Notes under the pieces: generated by a model
What the model was told of the DNA's origin: nothing
Databases searched by the model: none
Seen by the model: the letters and a program-made list of their open reading frames with translations, nothing else
Program-made: the position numbers and the translations under genes
Assembly (NCBI GenBank): GCA_902789735.1
Contig: CADAOZ010000003.1
Coordinates: 1-64,000 of the forward strand
Source: an uncultured Lachnospiraceae bacterium
GTDB lineage: Bacteria > Bacillota > Clostridia > Lachnospirales > Lachnospiraceae
DNA length: 64,000 nucleotides
Direction: 5' to 3'
Part shown: one piece after another, positions 17,100 to 25,163 of the stretch
How the letters are laid out: each line of letters opens with the position of its first letter
Position numbering within the stretch: position 1 is the first letter of the stretch

Positions 17100-19166
17100 A
17101 TGGCATTTGGAAATTTGAATAAAATACCGACACCGGCGAAAGTAATCGCGATCCTTACGGCAATAGCATTGGTCGGCTGGGGCGCGAAATCGGCATTTTT
17201 GAAAGGCGGAAATACAGAGGTGACAGGTTCTTCTCCCATGTTCGGAGCAGATGACGCGGCTGGAGGAGACGGCTCTGTTGTGTCGGCTCAGGCCATGCGG
17301 GCGGATCTGAGCCAGCAGGTGTCCGGAACCGGAGCCCTGCTGTCGGAGGAGCCGGAAAATGTCATTGTCCCTGCGGGACTGGAAGTGACGGAAGTTTATG
17401 TAGAAGCCGGTGACAGGATTGAAGAGGGACAGGCCATTGCAAGAGTCTCACAGCTGTCTGTCAGTGAGCAGATCCTGGCGGTTCAGGAGAGTATCGATTC
17501 CATGAACGATTCGATCAAGAATCTCTCGTCCAAGGATAAGAATTACGACCTGAAAAAAGAGGTCTATACTGCCCAGCGGGACGATCTGGTCCGTGTCCGG
17601 GATCAGATGCGCCAGCTGAAGACGGACTGCACCCTGCGCAGTGACAGGGCCGGTGTGATCGAGACGGTCAACCTGTATGAAAAGACCCAGACGGGCTCAC
17701 AGCCGGTCTCTGCAGGGTCAGAGGATTCTTCTTCCGGCAATACTTCCGGAGGGCAGGTGGATACAGCTTATTCACTGGATGACGTAGACCGGGAAGTGAC
17801 AGGGCTGGTACTGCAGTCCGGGAACCGGGGACAGTTGATTTCCGCCGCTGTACAGGAGACAGAAGAAGATCAGGCCCAGACAGCAGCGGCTGACGGACAG
17901 GACGCAGCAGAGGATCCTGCCCAGGGCGGCGGTGATACCAGCAGCCCGGATCCGGAAACGGCTTCCGGGGAATCCGGAGACAGCGGGGATACAGTCAGTC
18001 CGGAAAGCGGTTCCGGCAGCGGAGCCGGGGACAGCTCCGGCATTCCGGCAGACGGCGGTGCGCAGCAGGGTTCTGACCAGACGGTCCCGGATGGCGGCCA
18101 TGACGGACGTCAGACGGATTCCGGCAGCGGTGATAATGGCGGCAGCGGAAACGGCGGCAGCATCCCCACAGCGCCGGAAGGGTACAGGGCGATCACCGGC
18201 ATCCTCAAGCTGGAAGTGGAAGGCCCCAAAGCAGGAGAAGTCCCTCAGACAGAGCTGGTGCTTTCTCCGGAAGAAGAAAGATATACCGGTAAGGTCGAAT
18301 GGATCCCGGCAGCGGGAAAATTCCAGGCCAAAACAGCTTACGCGGCCGTGATGAATCTGAAAGCGGAAGAAGGATTCTTTTTTGCAGTTAATGACGGAGA
18401 TACCAAATTCCTGGATGTGGAGGTCAGCTCCACCGCGGATGTGGAATATAAATATCTGGATCTGAATAAAGACGGCATCGTTGAGACTCTGCGGGTCATT
18501 GCCTACTATCCCCTGACGGGAGAGCTTGTCACGGAAGATACCTCTGATATGTCCGGAATAGGAGATTTCGGCGGCGGAGGCGGATTGGGAGACATCGGAG
18601 ATACAGATGTGGGTGACGGAAGCAGCACCGGCAAGACCTACAGTGAGGCGGAAGCCCTGGCTCTGACGGTAATCCCCGGCACAAACATGTTCATTGAAAT
18701 CAATGTGGATGAGCTGGATATCCTGAGCCTGGAAAAGGGACAGGAGGCAGAAGTCCGGGTCGACGCCATCGGAGAGGAGACCTTCCAGGGTACGATCAGC
18801 TATATCGGCAATAAAGCCGCCAGCGGCGGAAATGGCGAGGCGGCGAAATATAAGGTCCGTGTGAAAGTGGAACGGTCGCAGAAAATGAAAGCCGGCATGA
18901 ACGCTTCCGCTACAATTACCATCGTAAACAAACCGGATGTACTGGTCGTTCCGGTTGAAGCGGTACAGTCGGAGGAAGGAAAGAGTATCGTATATACCGC
19001 TCTGGACGAACAGGGCCTCCCTTCCGCTCCCAAAGAAGTTGAAACAGGCCTTTCTACCAGCAGCCAGGTCGAGATCGTTTCGGGCCTGGAGGAAGGCGAT
19101 ACCGTCTATTACTTCCCTGTGACGGGAGGCCTGGACGATCTGGATTTCTCCAGCCTTGATTTCTGA
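17100..19166 (+). CDS. Membrane fusion / efflux adaptor protein (MacA/HlyD-like)
   Basis: 688 residues, longer than the usual 350-450 for the family. An N-terminal membrane anchor lies at about 13-30, then a biotinyl-lipoyl-like segment (VIVPAGLEVTEVYVEAGDRIEEGQ) and a helical hairpin (SVSEQILAVQESIDSMNDSIKN). The C-terminal beta-barrel half includes FIEINVDELDILSLEKGQEAEVRVDA, KMKAGMNASATI and the final VVPVEAVQSEEG. Between them is an unusual insertion of Ser/Gly/Asp/Pro-rich low-complexity sequence (about 200-360) plus an extra beta-rich segment. With the ABC ATPase and permease that follow, it forms a MacAB-like exporter; the substrate is unknown. Confidence 0.85.
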   Translation: MAFGNLNKIPTPAKVIAILTAIALVGWGAKSAFLKGGNTEVTGSSPMFGADDAAGGDGSVVSAQAMRADLSQQVSGTGALLSEEPENVIVPAGLEVTEVYVEAGDRIEEGQAIARVSQLSVSEQILAVQESIDSMNDSIKNLSSKDKNYDLKKEVYTAQRDDLVRVRDQMRQLKTDCTLRSDRAGVIETVNLYEKTQTGSQPVSAGSEDSSSGNTSGGQVDTAYSLDDVDREVTGLVLQSGNRGQLISAAVQETEEDQAQTAAADGQDAAEDPAQGGGDTSSPDPETASGESGDSGDTVSPESGSGSGAGDSSGIPADGGAQQGSDQTVPDGGHDGRQTDSGSGDNGGSGNGGSIPTAPEGYRAITGILKLEVEGPKAGEVPQTELVLSPEEERYTGKVEWIPAAGKFQAKTAYAAVMNLKAEEGFFFAVNDGDTKFLDVEVSSTADVEYKYLDLNKDGIVETLRVIAYYPLTGELVTEDTSDMSGIGDFGGGGGLGDIGDTDVGDGSSTGKTYSEAEALALTVIPGTNMFIEINVDELDILSLEKGQEAEVRVDAIGEETFQGTISYIGNKAASGGNGEAAKYKVRVKVERSQKMKAGMNASATITIVNKPDVLVVPVEAVQSEEGKSIVYTALDEQGLPSAPKEVETGLSTSSQVEIVSGLEEGDTVYYFPVTGGLDDLDFSSLDF

Positions 19167-19182
19167 GAAAGTCAAAAAAGAT

Positions 19183-19848
19183 ATGATTCAATTTAAAGAT
19201 GTATCCAAAATCTACAGAATGGGCGAGAACAGCCTGCGGGCCCTGGACCATGCCAATATGCATATCCGGGAGGGAGAGTTCGTCAGTATCATCGGTCCTT
19301 CCGGCAGCGGCAAATCGACCCTGATGAATATCGTTGGCTGTCTGGATCTGGCAGACGAGGGAGAATATTTTCTGGACGGCCAGGAGATCCGTACCTATAA
19401 GGAGGATCAGCTGGCCAGGATACGGAATGAGAAGATCGGGTTTGTCTTTCAGAACTTTAACCTGATCGGCAAGATGACCGCCTGGGATAATATCGAGCTG
19501 CCCCTGATTTATCAGCGGCTGCCCCGGGCCCGGCGTAAGGAAAGGGTGGAAGAGGCCCTGCGGCGGGTCGGCCTGTATGACAGACGGACCCACAGGCCCA
19601 CGGAGCTTTCAGGCGGACAGCAGCAGCGTGTGGCCATTGCCAGGGCCATATCCACCAGACCATCTCTGTTTCTGGCGGATGAACCTACCGGAAACCTGGA
19701 TTCCAGGACCGGGGAGGAAATCATGGGGATTTTCAGGGAACTGCATGAAGAAGGCAATACCATTGTCCTGATCACCCACGATCCGTCAGTAGCAGACAAG
19801 GCCCAGCGTCAGATCAGGATCAGGGATGGAAAGGTACAGGAGCTTTAA
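19183..19848 (+). CDS. ABC exporter ATP-binding protein (MacB/LolD-like)
   Basis: 221 residues from the ATG at 19183. An in-frame TTG at 19156 would overlap the adaptor gene by 11 bp and lacks a ribosome binding site. All ABC motifs are intact: Walker [11 protein letters not shown]-loop [15 protein letters not shown], signature [14 protein letters not shown], Walker B LFLADEP followed by TGNLDS, and the switch His in VLITHD. This layout is typical of the MacB/LolD/SalX exporter ATPases. The stop codon overlaps the start of the permease, which indicates coupled translation. Confidence 0.95.
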   Translation: MIQFKDVSKIYRMGENSLRALDHANMHIREGEFVSIIGPSGSGKSTLMNIVGCLDLADEGEYFLDGQEIRTYKEDQLARIRNEKIGFVFQNFNLIGKMTAWDNIELPLIYQRLPRARRKERVEEALRRVGLYDRRTHRPTELSGGQQQRVAIARAISTRPSLFLADEPTGNLDSRTGEEIMGIFRELHEEGNTIVLITHDPSVADKAQRQIRIRDGKVQEL

Positions 19849-21038
19849 TGTTAATACAATCATTTAAAATGGCATTTGAATCCATATGGACCAGTAAGCT
19901 GCGTTCTTTCCTGACCATGCTGGGCATTATCATCGGCGTTTTTGCCCTGGTGGTGCTGGTATCCATTGTACACGGCGCGACGAGTTCCATCACCGATGAG
20001 CTGTCCGGCCTGGGAACTCTGGCTGTGGATGTGTCTGTTTATGATACCCACGGCAATCCGGGTCTGACAATGGAAGATATGGATACCATAGAGGCTATGG
20101 ACAAGGTCGACCTGGTTTCCCCTTCCTATCAGGTGGAAGGATCTCTGCGCAGCGGTCCGGAACAGGAGAGCGGCAATATATACGGCGTCGGTCCTTCTTA
20201 TTACAAAATCAAGGAGCAGGAACTGATCTGCGGACGTTATCTGATGAAGCCGGATATGGATAACCACTTGAATGTGGCGGTGATTAATGAAACAGTCCTG
20301 AGAGGCGTGCTCCGGATTCCTTCCGCCCATCAGGCGCTGGGCCGGATGATCCGCCTCAACGGAGTGGATTATGAGGTCATCGGTGTTTTGAAGGATCAGG
20401 AGCTGGGCGGCTTTTACGCCCGGGACAATTATGAAATGCATATCCCCTTCACAAACGCGGTACGGCTGCCGGGCAGCAGCAGCAGGGGAATCAACAGCTT
20501 TTCCGTAACGGCCAAAGATAACGACATGGAAGGGGCCAAAGAAGAGATCGGCGCTTTTCTGGAGGAGCGCTTTGGTCCCGCGGACGAGACTTTCTTTATC
20601 AGCAACAATCAAGAGTATCTGGATTCGCTGCAGGAAATCACCAATACCATGTCCATGGTCATGGGCGGCGTAGCTGCCATTTCTCTTCTGGTCGGCGGTA
20701 TCGGCATCATGAATATCATGCTTGTCTCTGTTACGGAGAGGACCCGGGAGATCGGCATCCGTAAAGCCATCGGCGCAACCCGCAGGACCATCCTGCTGCA
20801 GTTCCTGCTGGAAGCCATGACCGTCTCGCTGGTGGGCTGCCTGGTCGGGATCATGCTGTCCTGGGTAGCCCTGCAGATCGGCAATATGATACAGACCTCG
20901 GTGCGCCTGACCATGGTGCCCTCCGTGGTGATCACATCCATTGTGTTCTCTTCCGGAATCGGCCTGATCTTCGGCCTGTATCCGGCCAACAAGGCGGCCA
21001 GAATGAAGCCGATCGACGCGCTGCATTATACGGATTAA
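19848..21038 (+). CDS. ABC exporter permease (MacB/FtsX family)
   Basis: 396 residues. The start overlaps the ATPase stop (TAATG). An N-terminal helix (LTMLGIIIGVFALVVLVSI) is followed by a large extracellular MacB periplasmic-core-like domain (about 45-260). Three C-terminal helices form the FtsX domain, including GGIGIMNIMLVSVTERTREIGIRKAIGA, the signature segment of MacB permeases. It completes a three-gene adaptor-ATPase-permease exporter. Roles known in the family include export of peptides, lipids or macrolides; none can be chosen here. Confidence 0.95.
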   Translation: MLIQSFKMAFESIWTSKLRSFLTMLGIIIGVFALVVLVSIVHGATSSITDELSGLGTLAVDVSVYDTHGNPGLTMEDMDTIEAMDKVDLVSPSYQVEGSLRSGPEQESGNIYGVGPSYYKIKEQELICGRYLMKPDMDNHLNVAVINETVLRGVLRIPSAHQALGRMIRLNGVDYEVIGVLKDQELGGFYARDNYEMHIPFTNAVRLPGSSSRGINSFSVTAKDNDMEGAKEEIGAFLEERFGPADETFFISNNQEYLDSLQEITNTMSMVMGGVAAISLLVGGIGIMNIMLVSVTERTREIGIRKAIGATRRTILLQFLLEAMTVSLVGCLVGIMLSWVALQIGNMIQTSVRLTMVPSVVITSIVFSSGIGLIFGLYPANKAARMKPIDALHYTD

Positions 21039-21077
21039 TGGATTCAGTATTCTTTCGAAGAAAAAGTATGATAAAAT

Positions 21078-21120
21078 AGCGGTGGTTTCCCGGCAGACGC
21101 CGGATGCCATCGCTGTTTTT
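21078..21120 (+). terminator. Terminator after the exporter operon
   Basis: AGCGGTGG pairs with CCATCGCT (one G-T), with an inner CCCGGC/GCCGG stem, followed by GTTTTT. Confidence 0.75.
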
Positions 21121-21167
21121 GGTTGACGGAGACCGGCAGGACCGGGAGAGAGAGGGATAAGTCAGAC

Positions 21168-22022
21168 ATGATACAGGATATTGCGCCTCATAAGCTTTAT
21201 AACCAGTTTGTTACCAATCAGGCGGTCCGCCAGGACAGTCAGATTTTCTGCTTCAGGGGAAGGGATCTGCTGATCCGGGCAGGAGAAGACGATATCTGTC
21301 TTCCAACGAAAGAGGATCTGGATCGGGCCGGCACCCCTGGGGAGGCTGTCTGCAGCTATCTGTTCCGGCTGGATCAGACGGAATATTTTATTTTGCTGGA
21401 TGAGGAGCAGGCGGCAGTCCCCGAAGGCTTTGAATATGTCAACATCCGTACCATGCGGATCCGCGGTATGGGACCCAGGGAAATGATCTTCGCGGTCAAC
21501 ACGGCAGCCCAGCTGGCCTGCTGGTACAGGGACAACCGTTTCTGCGGTACGTGCGGTCACAGGACCGTTCTGAGCCGGCAGGAAAGGGCTGTTCAGTGTC
21601 CGGAATGCGGCAGACTGATCTATCCCAGGATCATTCCCGCAGTGATCGTGGGCGTGACCAACGGCGATGAGATCGTCATGACCAAATATGCCGGCCGGGG
21701 CATGCACTTCTACGCCCTGATCGCCGGTTTTACCGAGATCGGAGAAGCTTTTGAAGATACAGTCCGGCGGGAGGTCATGGAGGAAGTGGGCCTGAAGGTC
21801 AAAAATATCCGCTATTACAAGTCGCAGCCCTGGGGCGTTGTGGACGATATCCTGGCCGGCTATTACTGCGATGTGGATGGAGATACGCAGATCCGTATGG
21901 ACCGCACCGAGCTCAAAGAGGCAGTCTGGATCAAAAGAGAGGACGTTACACTGCAGCCGGATGACTTCAGCCTGACCAACGAAATGATGATGATGTTCCG
22001 GGACGGTAAAGAGCCCAGGTAA
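21168..22022 (+). CDS. nudC: NAD(+) diphosphatase / NADH pyrophosphatase (Nudix)
   Basis: 284 residues from the ATG at 21168, which follows AGAGAGGGA; an in-frame TTG at 21123 is less likely. It has a central four-cysteine zinc ribbon (CGTCGHRT...CPECGRLIYPR), then the Nudix box GFTEIGEAFEDTVRREVMEEVG. The NudC-specific motif YYKSQPWGV distinguishes NAD(H)-cleaving enzymes from other Nudix hydrolases. The enzyme splits NAD(H) to NMN(H) and AMP, and in other bacteria removes NAD caps from RNA. It is monocistronic between two terminators. The N-terminal domain is poorly conserved, as usual. Confidence 0.93.
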   Translation: MIQDIAPHKLYNQFVTNQAVRQDSQIFCFRGRDLLIRAGEDDICLPTKEDLDRAGTPGEAVCSYLFRLDQTEYFILLDEEQAAVPEGFEYVNIRTMRIRGMGPREMIFAVNTAAQLACWYRDNRFCGTCGHRTVLSRQERAVQCPECGRLIYPRIIPAVIVGVTNGDEIVMTKYAGRGMHFYALIAGFTEIGEAFEDTVRREVMEEVGLKVKNIRYYKSQPWGVVDDILAGYYCDVDGDTQIRMDRTELKEAVWIKREDVTLQPDDFSLTNEMMMMFRDGKEPR

Positions 22023-22032
22023 TAACATTTGG

Positions 22033-22110
22033 GCAGGAATAAGAGTAAAAGCAGGAAAAAGAGCAGATACAAGGGTAAAAGCAGGAAAAAGAGCAGAGAT
22101 AAGAGTAAGT
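22033..22110. repeat. Purine-rich 30-bp tandem repeat
   Basis: Two near-identical units (22051-22080 and 22081-22110, beginning GCAGGAAAAAGAGCAGA) plus a degenerate partial copy from 22033. They lie in the nudC 3' region just before its terminator. Confidence 0.75.
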
Positions 22111-22143
22111 ATAAAAGTGAGAATAATAGTCTGAACAGATAGA

Positions 22144-22177
22144 GGCTCCGGAATGGCGATACATTCCGGAGCCTTTT
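22144..22177 (+). terminator. nudC terminator
   Basis: 12-bp perfect stem GGCTCCGGAATG/CATTCCGGAGCC, then TTTT. Confidence 0.88.
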
Positions 22178-22231
22178 CAGCTATTCTTCAGTTATTGCCT
22201 CAGTTATTCTTCAGTTACTGCCCTCAGTTAT

Positions 22232-23557
22232 TTATGCGTCTACCTTGCAGAGGATGATACGCAGTTTGCCGTTGGGATCCGCGGGGATCTCGTCGACCCA
22301 CTCGAAGTGGTAGGTGAAATTATCCTTGAACATGGCGTCCATCTTCTCGCGGATGGATTCCTCGACCTTGGGCAGATCCGCCGGATCGGTCTCCGGGTTG
22401 GGGATCATCAGGTAGGTAAGGTTGTCATAGTCTTCCTGTACGACACGGTACTGTACGACCTCAGGGATGTAGTTCATGATGCCGGCAATGTTGCCCCACT
22501 CTGTAACGGAGCCGTTCTTATGACGGATGACATCGTTGTTACGGCCGTGGATTCTCTTGACGAAGCGGAGGCCTTTACGGAAATAGGAATCCATGCTGTC
22601 GCCGGAGATGTAGTTGATCAGAGGCAGATCTGTCTTCCACAGAGGGGTGATGACCGCGGGACCGGACATGGCGGGCTCTTTGAGGTCTTTGTCATAAATG
22701 TTTACTACATGTGTGTCGCTGTTGACCTGGTAATACTTCTTGCCGGGAATGTTGACGACACAGGAGCCTACTTCAGCCATACCATAGGCATCGATCAGGC
22801 CGGGACCATAAACTTCCTCCAGCAGTACACGGGAGGAATCATCCATCATCTCACCGAAAGGCGTATAGAATTTGGGCCTGTGGAGGTATACATTGTTCTT
22901 CTTGACATAAAGAGCGATACGGACCAGCAGATTCTTATGGTTATACAGGTAATCCGGCTTGTAGGCGTTGATCTCGTCGATCAGTGTCTGGGTTTCGACA
23001 CGTGCCTTAATGGTATCGGACATGTATTTACGGCGCAGGATACCGAACTTCTGAATGGGAGAATCGGATTCCTTGACCGGTCCGTGCAGGGAGTTGGGAC
23101 GGCACATGGTCTTTCCAAGGAAAGGGTTGTAGCCCGCAAGGCCCATGACGCGCAGCCAGTTGGCGGTTGCCCAGGCGTTATCATTGGGAGAGATCAGGGT
23201 GCGCAGGGGGCGTCCTGAGGAACCGGAGGTGGGAGATACGTGCCACTTTTCATATTTCTCGGGATGAGCTGCCGCTTCACCGTCCATCCACTCTCTGACC
23301 TCGTCCTTGGTCAGCAGAGGGAACTTGTACAGATCCTGGGCGTTATGGAAATCATCAGGTGTTGTTCCGCTGGCTTCAAACCGTTCCCTGTAGAAGGGGA
23401 TTTCATAAGCAATCTTCATCAGCTCATGGATCTTGCGGTTCTGGGTCTCCAGCATTCTGTCACAGTTCTTTTTGCTGACAGGCTTGCGGACCAGCGTCAT
23501 ATAGTTCTTCAATGTATTGATGTGTTCCATTTTCTCATCTCTTTCGTAGTTTCGCAT
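22232..23557 (-). CDS. PaaK-family acyl-CoA ligase (phenylacetate-CoA ligase-like)
   Basis: 441 residues; the start is preceded by AAGGAGGAG at good spacing. It is a member of the adenylate-forming family. The P-loop is SPTSGSSGRPLRT, followed by MAEVGSCVVN and YISGDSMDSYF (ATP/AMP-binding Asp) and a C-terminal hinge region with HGRNNDVIRHKNGS. PaaK enzymes activate aryl or short acyl acids to CoA thioesters. It is divergent from a 2-oxoacid:ferredoxin oxidoreductase operon with an isoleucine T-box, so a branched-chain acid such as 2-methylbutyrate is a plausible substrate (inference). Phenylacetate is the classical one. The family is certain; the substrate is not. Confidence 0.88.
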   Translation of the reverse strand: MRNYERDEKMEHINTLKNYMTLVRKPVSKKNCDRMLETQNRKIHELMKIAYEIPFYRERFEASGTTPDDFHNAQDLYKFPLLTKDEVREWMDGEAAAHPEKYEKWHVSPTSGSSGRPLRTLISPNDNAWATANWLRVMGLAGYNPFLGKTMCRPNSLHGPVKESDSPIQKFGILRRKYMSDTIKARVETQTLIDEINAYKPDYLYNHKNLLVRIALYVKKNNVYLHRPKFYTPFGEMMDDSSRVLLEEVYGPGLIDAYGMAEVGSCVVNIPGKKYYQVNSDTHVVNIYDKDLKEPAMSGPAVITPLWKTDLPLINYISGDSMDSYFRKGLRFVKRIHGRNNDVIRHKNGSVTEWGNIAGIMNYIPEVVQYRVVQEDYDNLTYLMIPNPETDPADLPKVEESIREKMDAMFKDNFTYHFEWVDEIPADPNGKLRIILCKVDA

Positions 23558-23702
23558 GAGAGCTTTCTCCTCCTTTATTTCTGATACTGTATGTGTTTTA
23601 TTCCTGTAATGTAAGTAATGTAAATAGATGAATCCAGATATAGTTCAATTCTAATCCTGATCTTGAGGGATTTTCCGATTGGATTACTGCAGGTATTATA
23701 TT

Positions 23703-23732
23703 ACACAAATTCTACTTTATCAACATTTGTGT
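23703..23732. promoter_or_regulatory. Inverted repeat, candidate operator
   Basis: Perfect 8-bp arms ACACAAAT/ATTTGTGT separated by 14 AT-rich bases, in the divergent region between the acyl-CoA ligase and the T-box operon. It could serve either gene. Confidence 0.4.
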
Positions 23733-23783
23733 ATGAAAAAATTATAAATTAGTGTGCCGATCACCTCTGGGGTCATGAGCCCC

Positions 23784-23812
23784 TTGACACACGACGGATT
23801 ATCCTGTAAATT
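23784..23812 (+). promoter_or_regulatory. Promoter of the T-box/oxidoreductase operon
   Basis: Consensus TTGACA (23784-23789), exact 17-bp spacer, TAAATT (23807-23812), about 15 bp before the start of the T-box leader. Confidence 0.75.
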
Positions 23813-23827
23813 ATTCGTTAGTCACTA

Positions 23828-24089
23828 TAATGCGTAAAAGCGTTGACGAAGACAGTAGCTGTTCTGACAAAAGGCACAGCGAACCGGGGACGGTGTGAGC
23901 CCGGTACGAGTAGTGGAACAGTGAATATCACTTCCGAGCTGCAGGCTGAACGTTCGCAGTAAGCTCTGCCGGGTCTTTCCCGTTACAGAAAGCGCATATG
24001 TTGGTATGCAGTAGTATAACCGTGTGAAAAGGTGGTACAGCGAGTGTGTAATATTGCACCCGTCCTTACGAGGACGGGTGTTTTTTTTG
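23828..24089 (+). promoter_or_regulatory. T-box riboswitch, isoleucine specifier (AUC)
   Basis: All T-box landmarks appear in order: a Stem I with the AGCGAACCGGG/CCCGG region and specifier loop GAAT-ATC-ACTTCCGAG, with the codon at 23927-23929. The T-box sequence AAGGTGGTACAGCG (24029-24042) and a terminator CACCCGTCC/GGACGGGTG followed by eight T (to 24089) complete it. Aligned with the threonine T-box at 31270, whose gene is known, the codon falls in the same position, giving AUC (Ile). The T-box UGGU would pair with an ACCA tRNA end, that is discriminator A, as in tRNA-Ile. The usual ACCGCG is ACAGCG. Uncharged tRNA should switch the operon on. Confidence 0.88.
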
Positions 24090-24100
24090 TGGTAAAGATG

Positions 24101-24252
24101 GCAAACGACCTCAGAGGTGGCGGACCACTGGCAAACGACCTCAGAGGTGGCGGACCACTCACGGCAAGCGACCCCAGAGGTGGTGGACCACGGCAAACGA
24201 CCTCAGAGGTGGCGGACCACCCGGCAAACGACCCCGGAGGTGGCGGACCACC
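24101..24252. repeat. Tandem array of the CGACC(T/C)CAGAGG repeat, five copies
   Basis: Units begin at 24101, 24131, 24164, 24193 and 24224. Each is about 29 bp (GCAAACGACCTCAGAGGTGG then CGGACCAC) with 0-4 bp spacers. The array lies between the T-box terminator and the first structural gene, so it is transcribed in the 5' untranslated region. Related arrays occur at 29059 and 63190. Confidence 0.92.
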
Positions 24253-24277
24253 ATAAAAAAGATAAGGAGAAAACAGT

Positions 24278-24853
24278 ATGAAAAACATGACAGAGATTCG
24301 CTGGCATGGCCGCGGAGGCCAGGGTGCCAAGACAGCCAGTCTTTTACTTGCGGACGCGGCTTTTATGTCGGGCAAGTACATACAGTCATTTCCGGAGTAT
24401 GGTCCGGAGCGGTCGGGTGCCCCGATTACGGCTTATAACAGGATCAGTGATGAAAGATGTACGATTCACTCCAATATATATGATCCCGATTATGTAGTTG
24501 TTGTGGACGAGACACTTCTGGAAAGTGTTGATGTGACAAGGGGCCTGAAGAAAGAAGGCGCGATCATCATCAATTCCGCAAAGTCTTCCCAGGAACTCCG
24601 TCCCCTTCTGAAAGGATATCCCGGCCGGGTATTTACCATCGACGCGGGTACCATCTCCAGGAAACATCTGGGCGCCTACTTCCCCAATACGCCTATGCTG
24701 GCCGCGGTAGTCGCGGTCACTAAGTGTGTGGAGCCCGAAGATTTCCTGAAGGATATGGAGGTGTCCTACCGTCATAAATTTGCCAGGAAGCCCCAGGTGA
24801 TCGAAGGCAACCTGAATTGTCTGGCGGAAGCCATGAAGGAGGTAAAAGAATGA
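24278..24853 (+). CDS. 2-oxoacid:ferredoxin oxidoreductase, gamma subunit
   Basis: 191 residues, start after AAGGAGAAAA. The opening EIRWHGRGGQGAKTASLLLADAA and the FPEYGPERSGAPITAYNRIS region are the signatures of the gamma (PorC/VorC-like) subunit, which holds part of the CoA-binding site. First gene of a four-gene operon in gamma-delta-alpha-beta order, under an isoleucine T-box. The complex interconverts a 2-oxoacid plus CoA with acyl-CoA, CO2 and reduced ferredoxin. The stop overlaps the next start (ATGA). Confidence 0.93.
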   Translation: MKNMTEIRWHGRGGQGAKTASLLLADAAFMSGKYIQSFPEYGPERSGAPITAYNRISDERCTIHSNIYDPDYVVVVDETLLESVDVTRGLKKEGAIIINSAKSSQELRPLLKGYPGRVFTIDAGTISRKHLGAYFPNTPMLAAVVAVTKCVEPEDFLKDMEVSYRHKFARKPQVIEGNLNCLAEAMKEVKE

Positions 24854-25161
24854 GTCTGCAGAAGCGCAAAGCGGCGGAATTAAACGAACATTGTACCTGG
24901 CAGGAACTGACGACAGGTCTTGAGATCTATGAAGGCGGCACGTCCCGCCTGACCATGACAGGAGAGTGGCGGTCCAGGATCCCGGTCTGGCACCCCGATA
25001 TCTGCAAACAGTGCCTGCTCTGTGTTCCTTTCTGCCCGGATTCTTCCATTCCGGTAGTGGAAGGAAAGAGGACAGATTTTGATTTTGATCACTGCAAGGG
25101 CTGCGGCATCTGCTATACCGTATGTCCTTTTAAGGCGATCGAGTGGAAGGAGGTACAGTAA
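24850..25161 (+). CDS. 2-oxoacid:ferredoxin oxidoreductase, delta subunit (2x[4Fe-4S])
   Basis: 103 residues from the ATG at 24850, overlapping the gamma stop and preceded by AAGGAGG. Two ferredoxin-type cluster motifs are present: CKQCLLCVPFCP and CKGCGICYTVCP, eight cysteines in all. The first has the normal CxxCxxC spacing with a Cys-Pro a few residues later. It carries electrons from the thiamine-bound intermediate towards ferredoxin. The N-terminal ~45 residues (LNEHCTWQELTTG...EWRSRIPVW) are typical of PorD/VorD. Confidence 0.93.
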   Translation: MSLQKRKAAELNEHCTWQELTTGLEIYEGGTSRLTMTGEWRSRIPVWHPDICKQCLLCVPFCPDSSIPVVEGKRTDFDFDHCKGCGICYTVCPFKAIEWKEVQ

Positions 25162-25163
25162 AT

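Noticed and set aside
24032..24256. Open frame across the repeat array upstream of the oxidoreductase operon
   Set aside because: Its repetitive peptide simply reflects the DNA repeats, and it crosses the T-box terminator.
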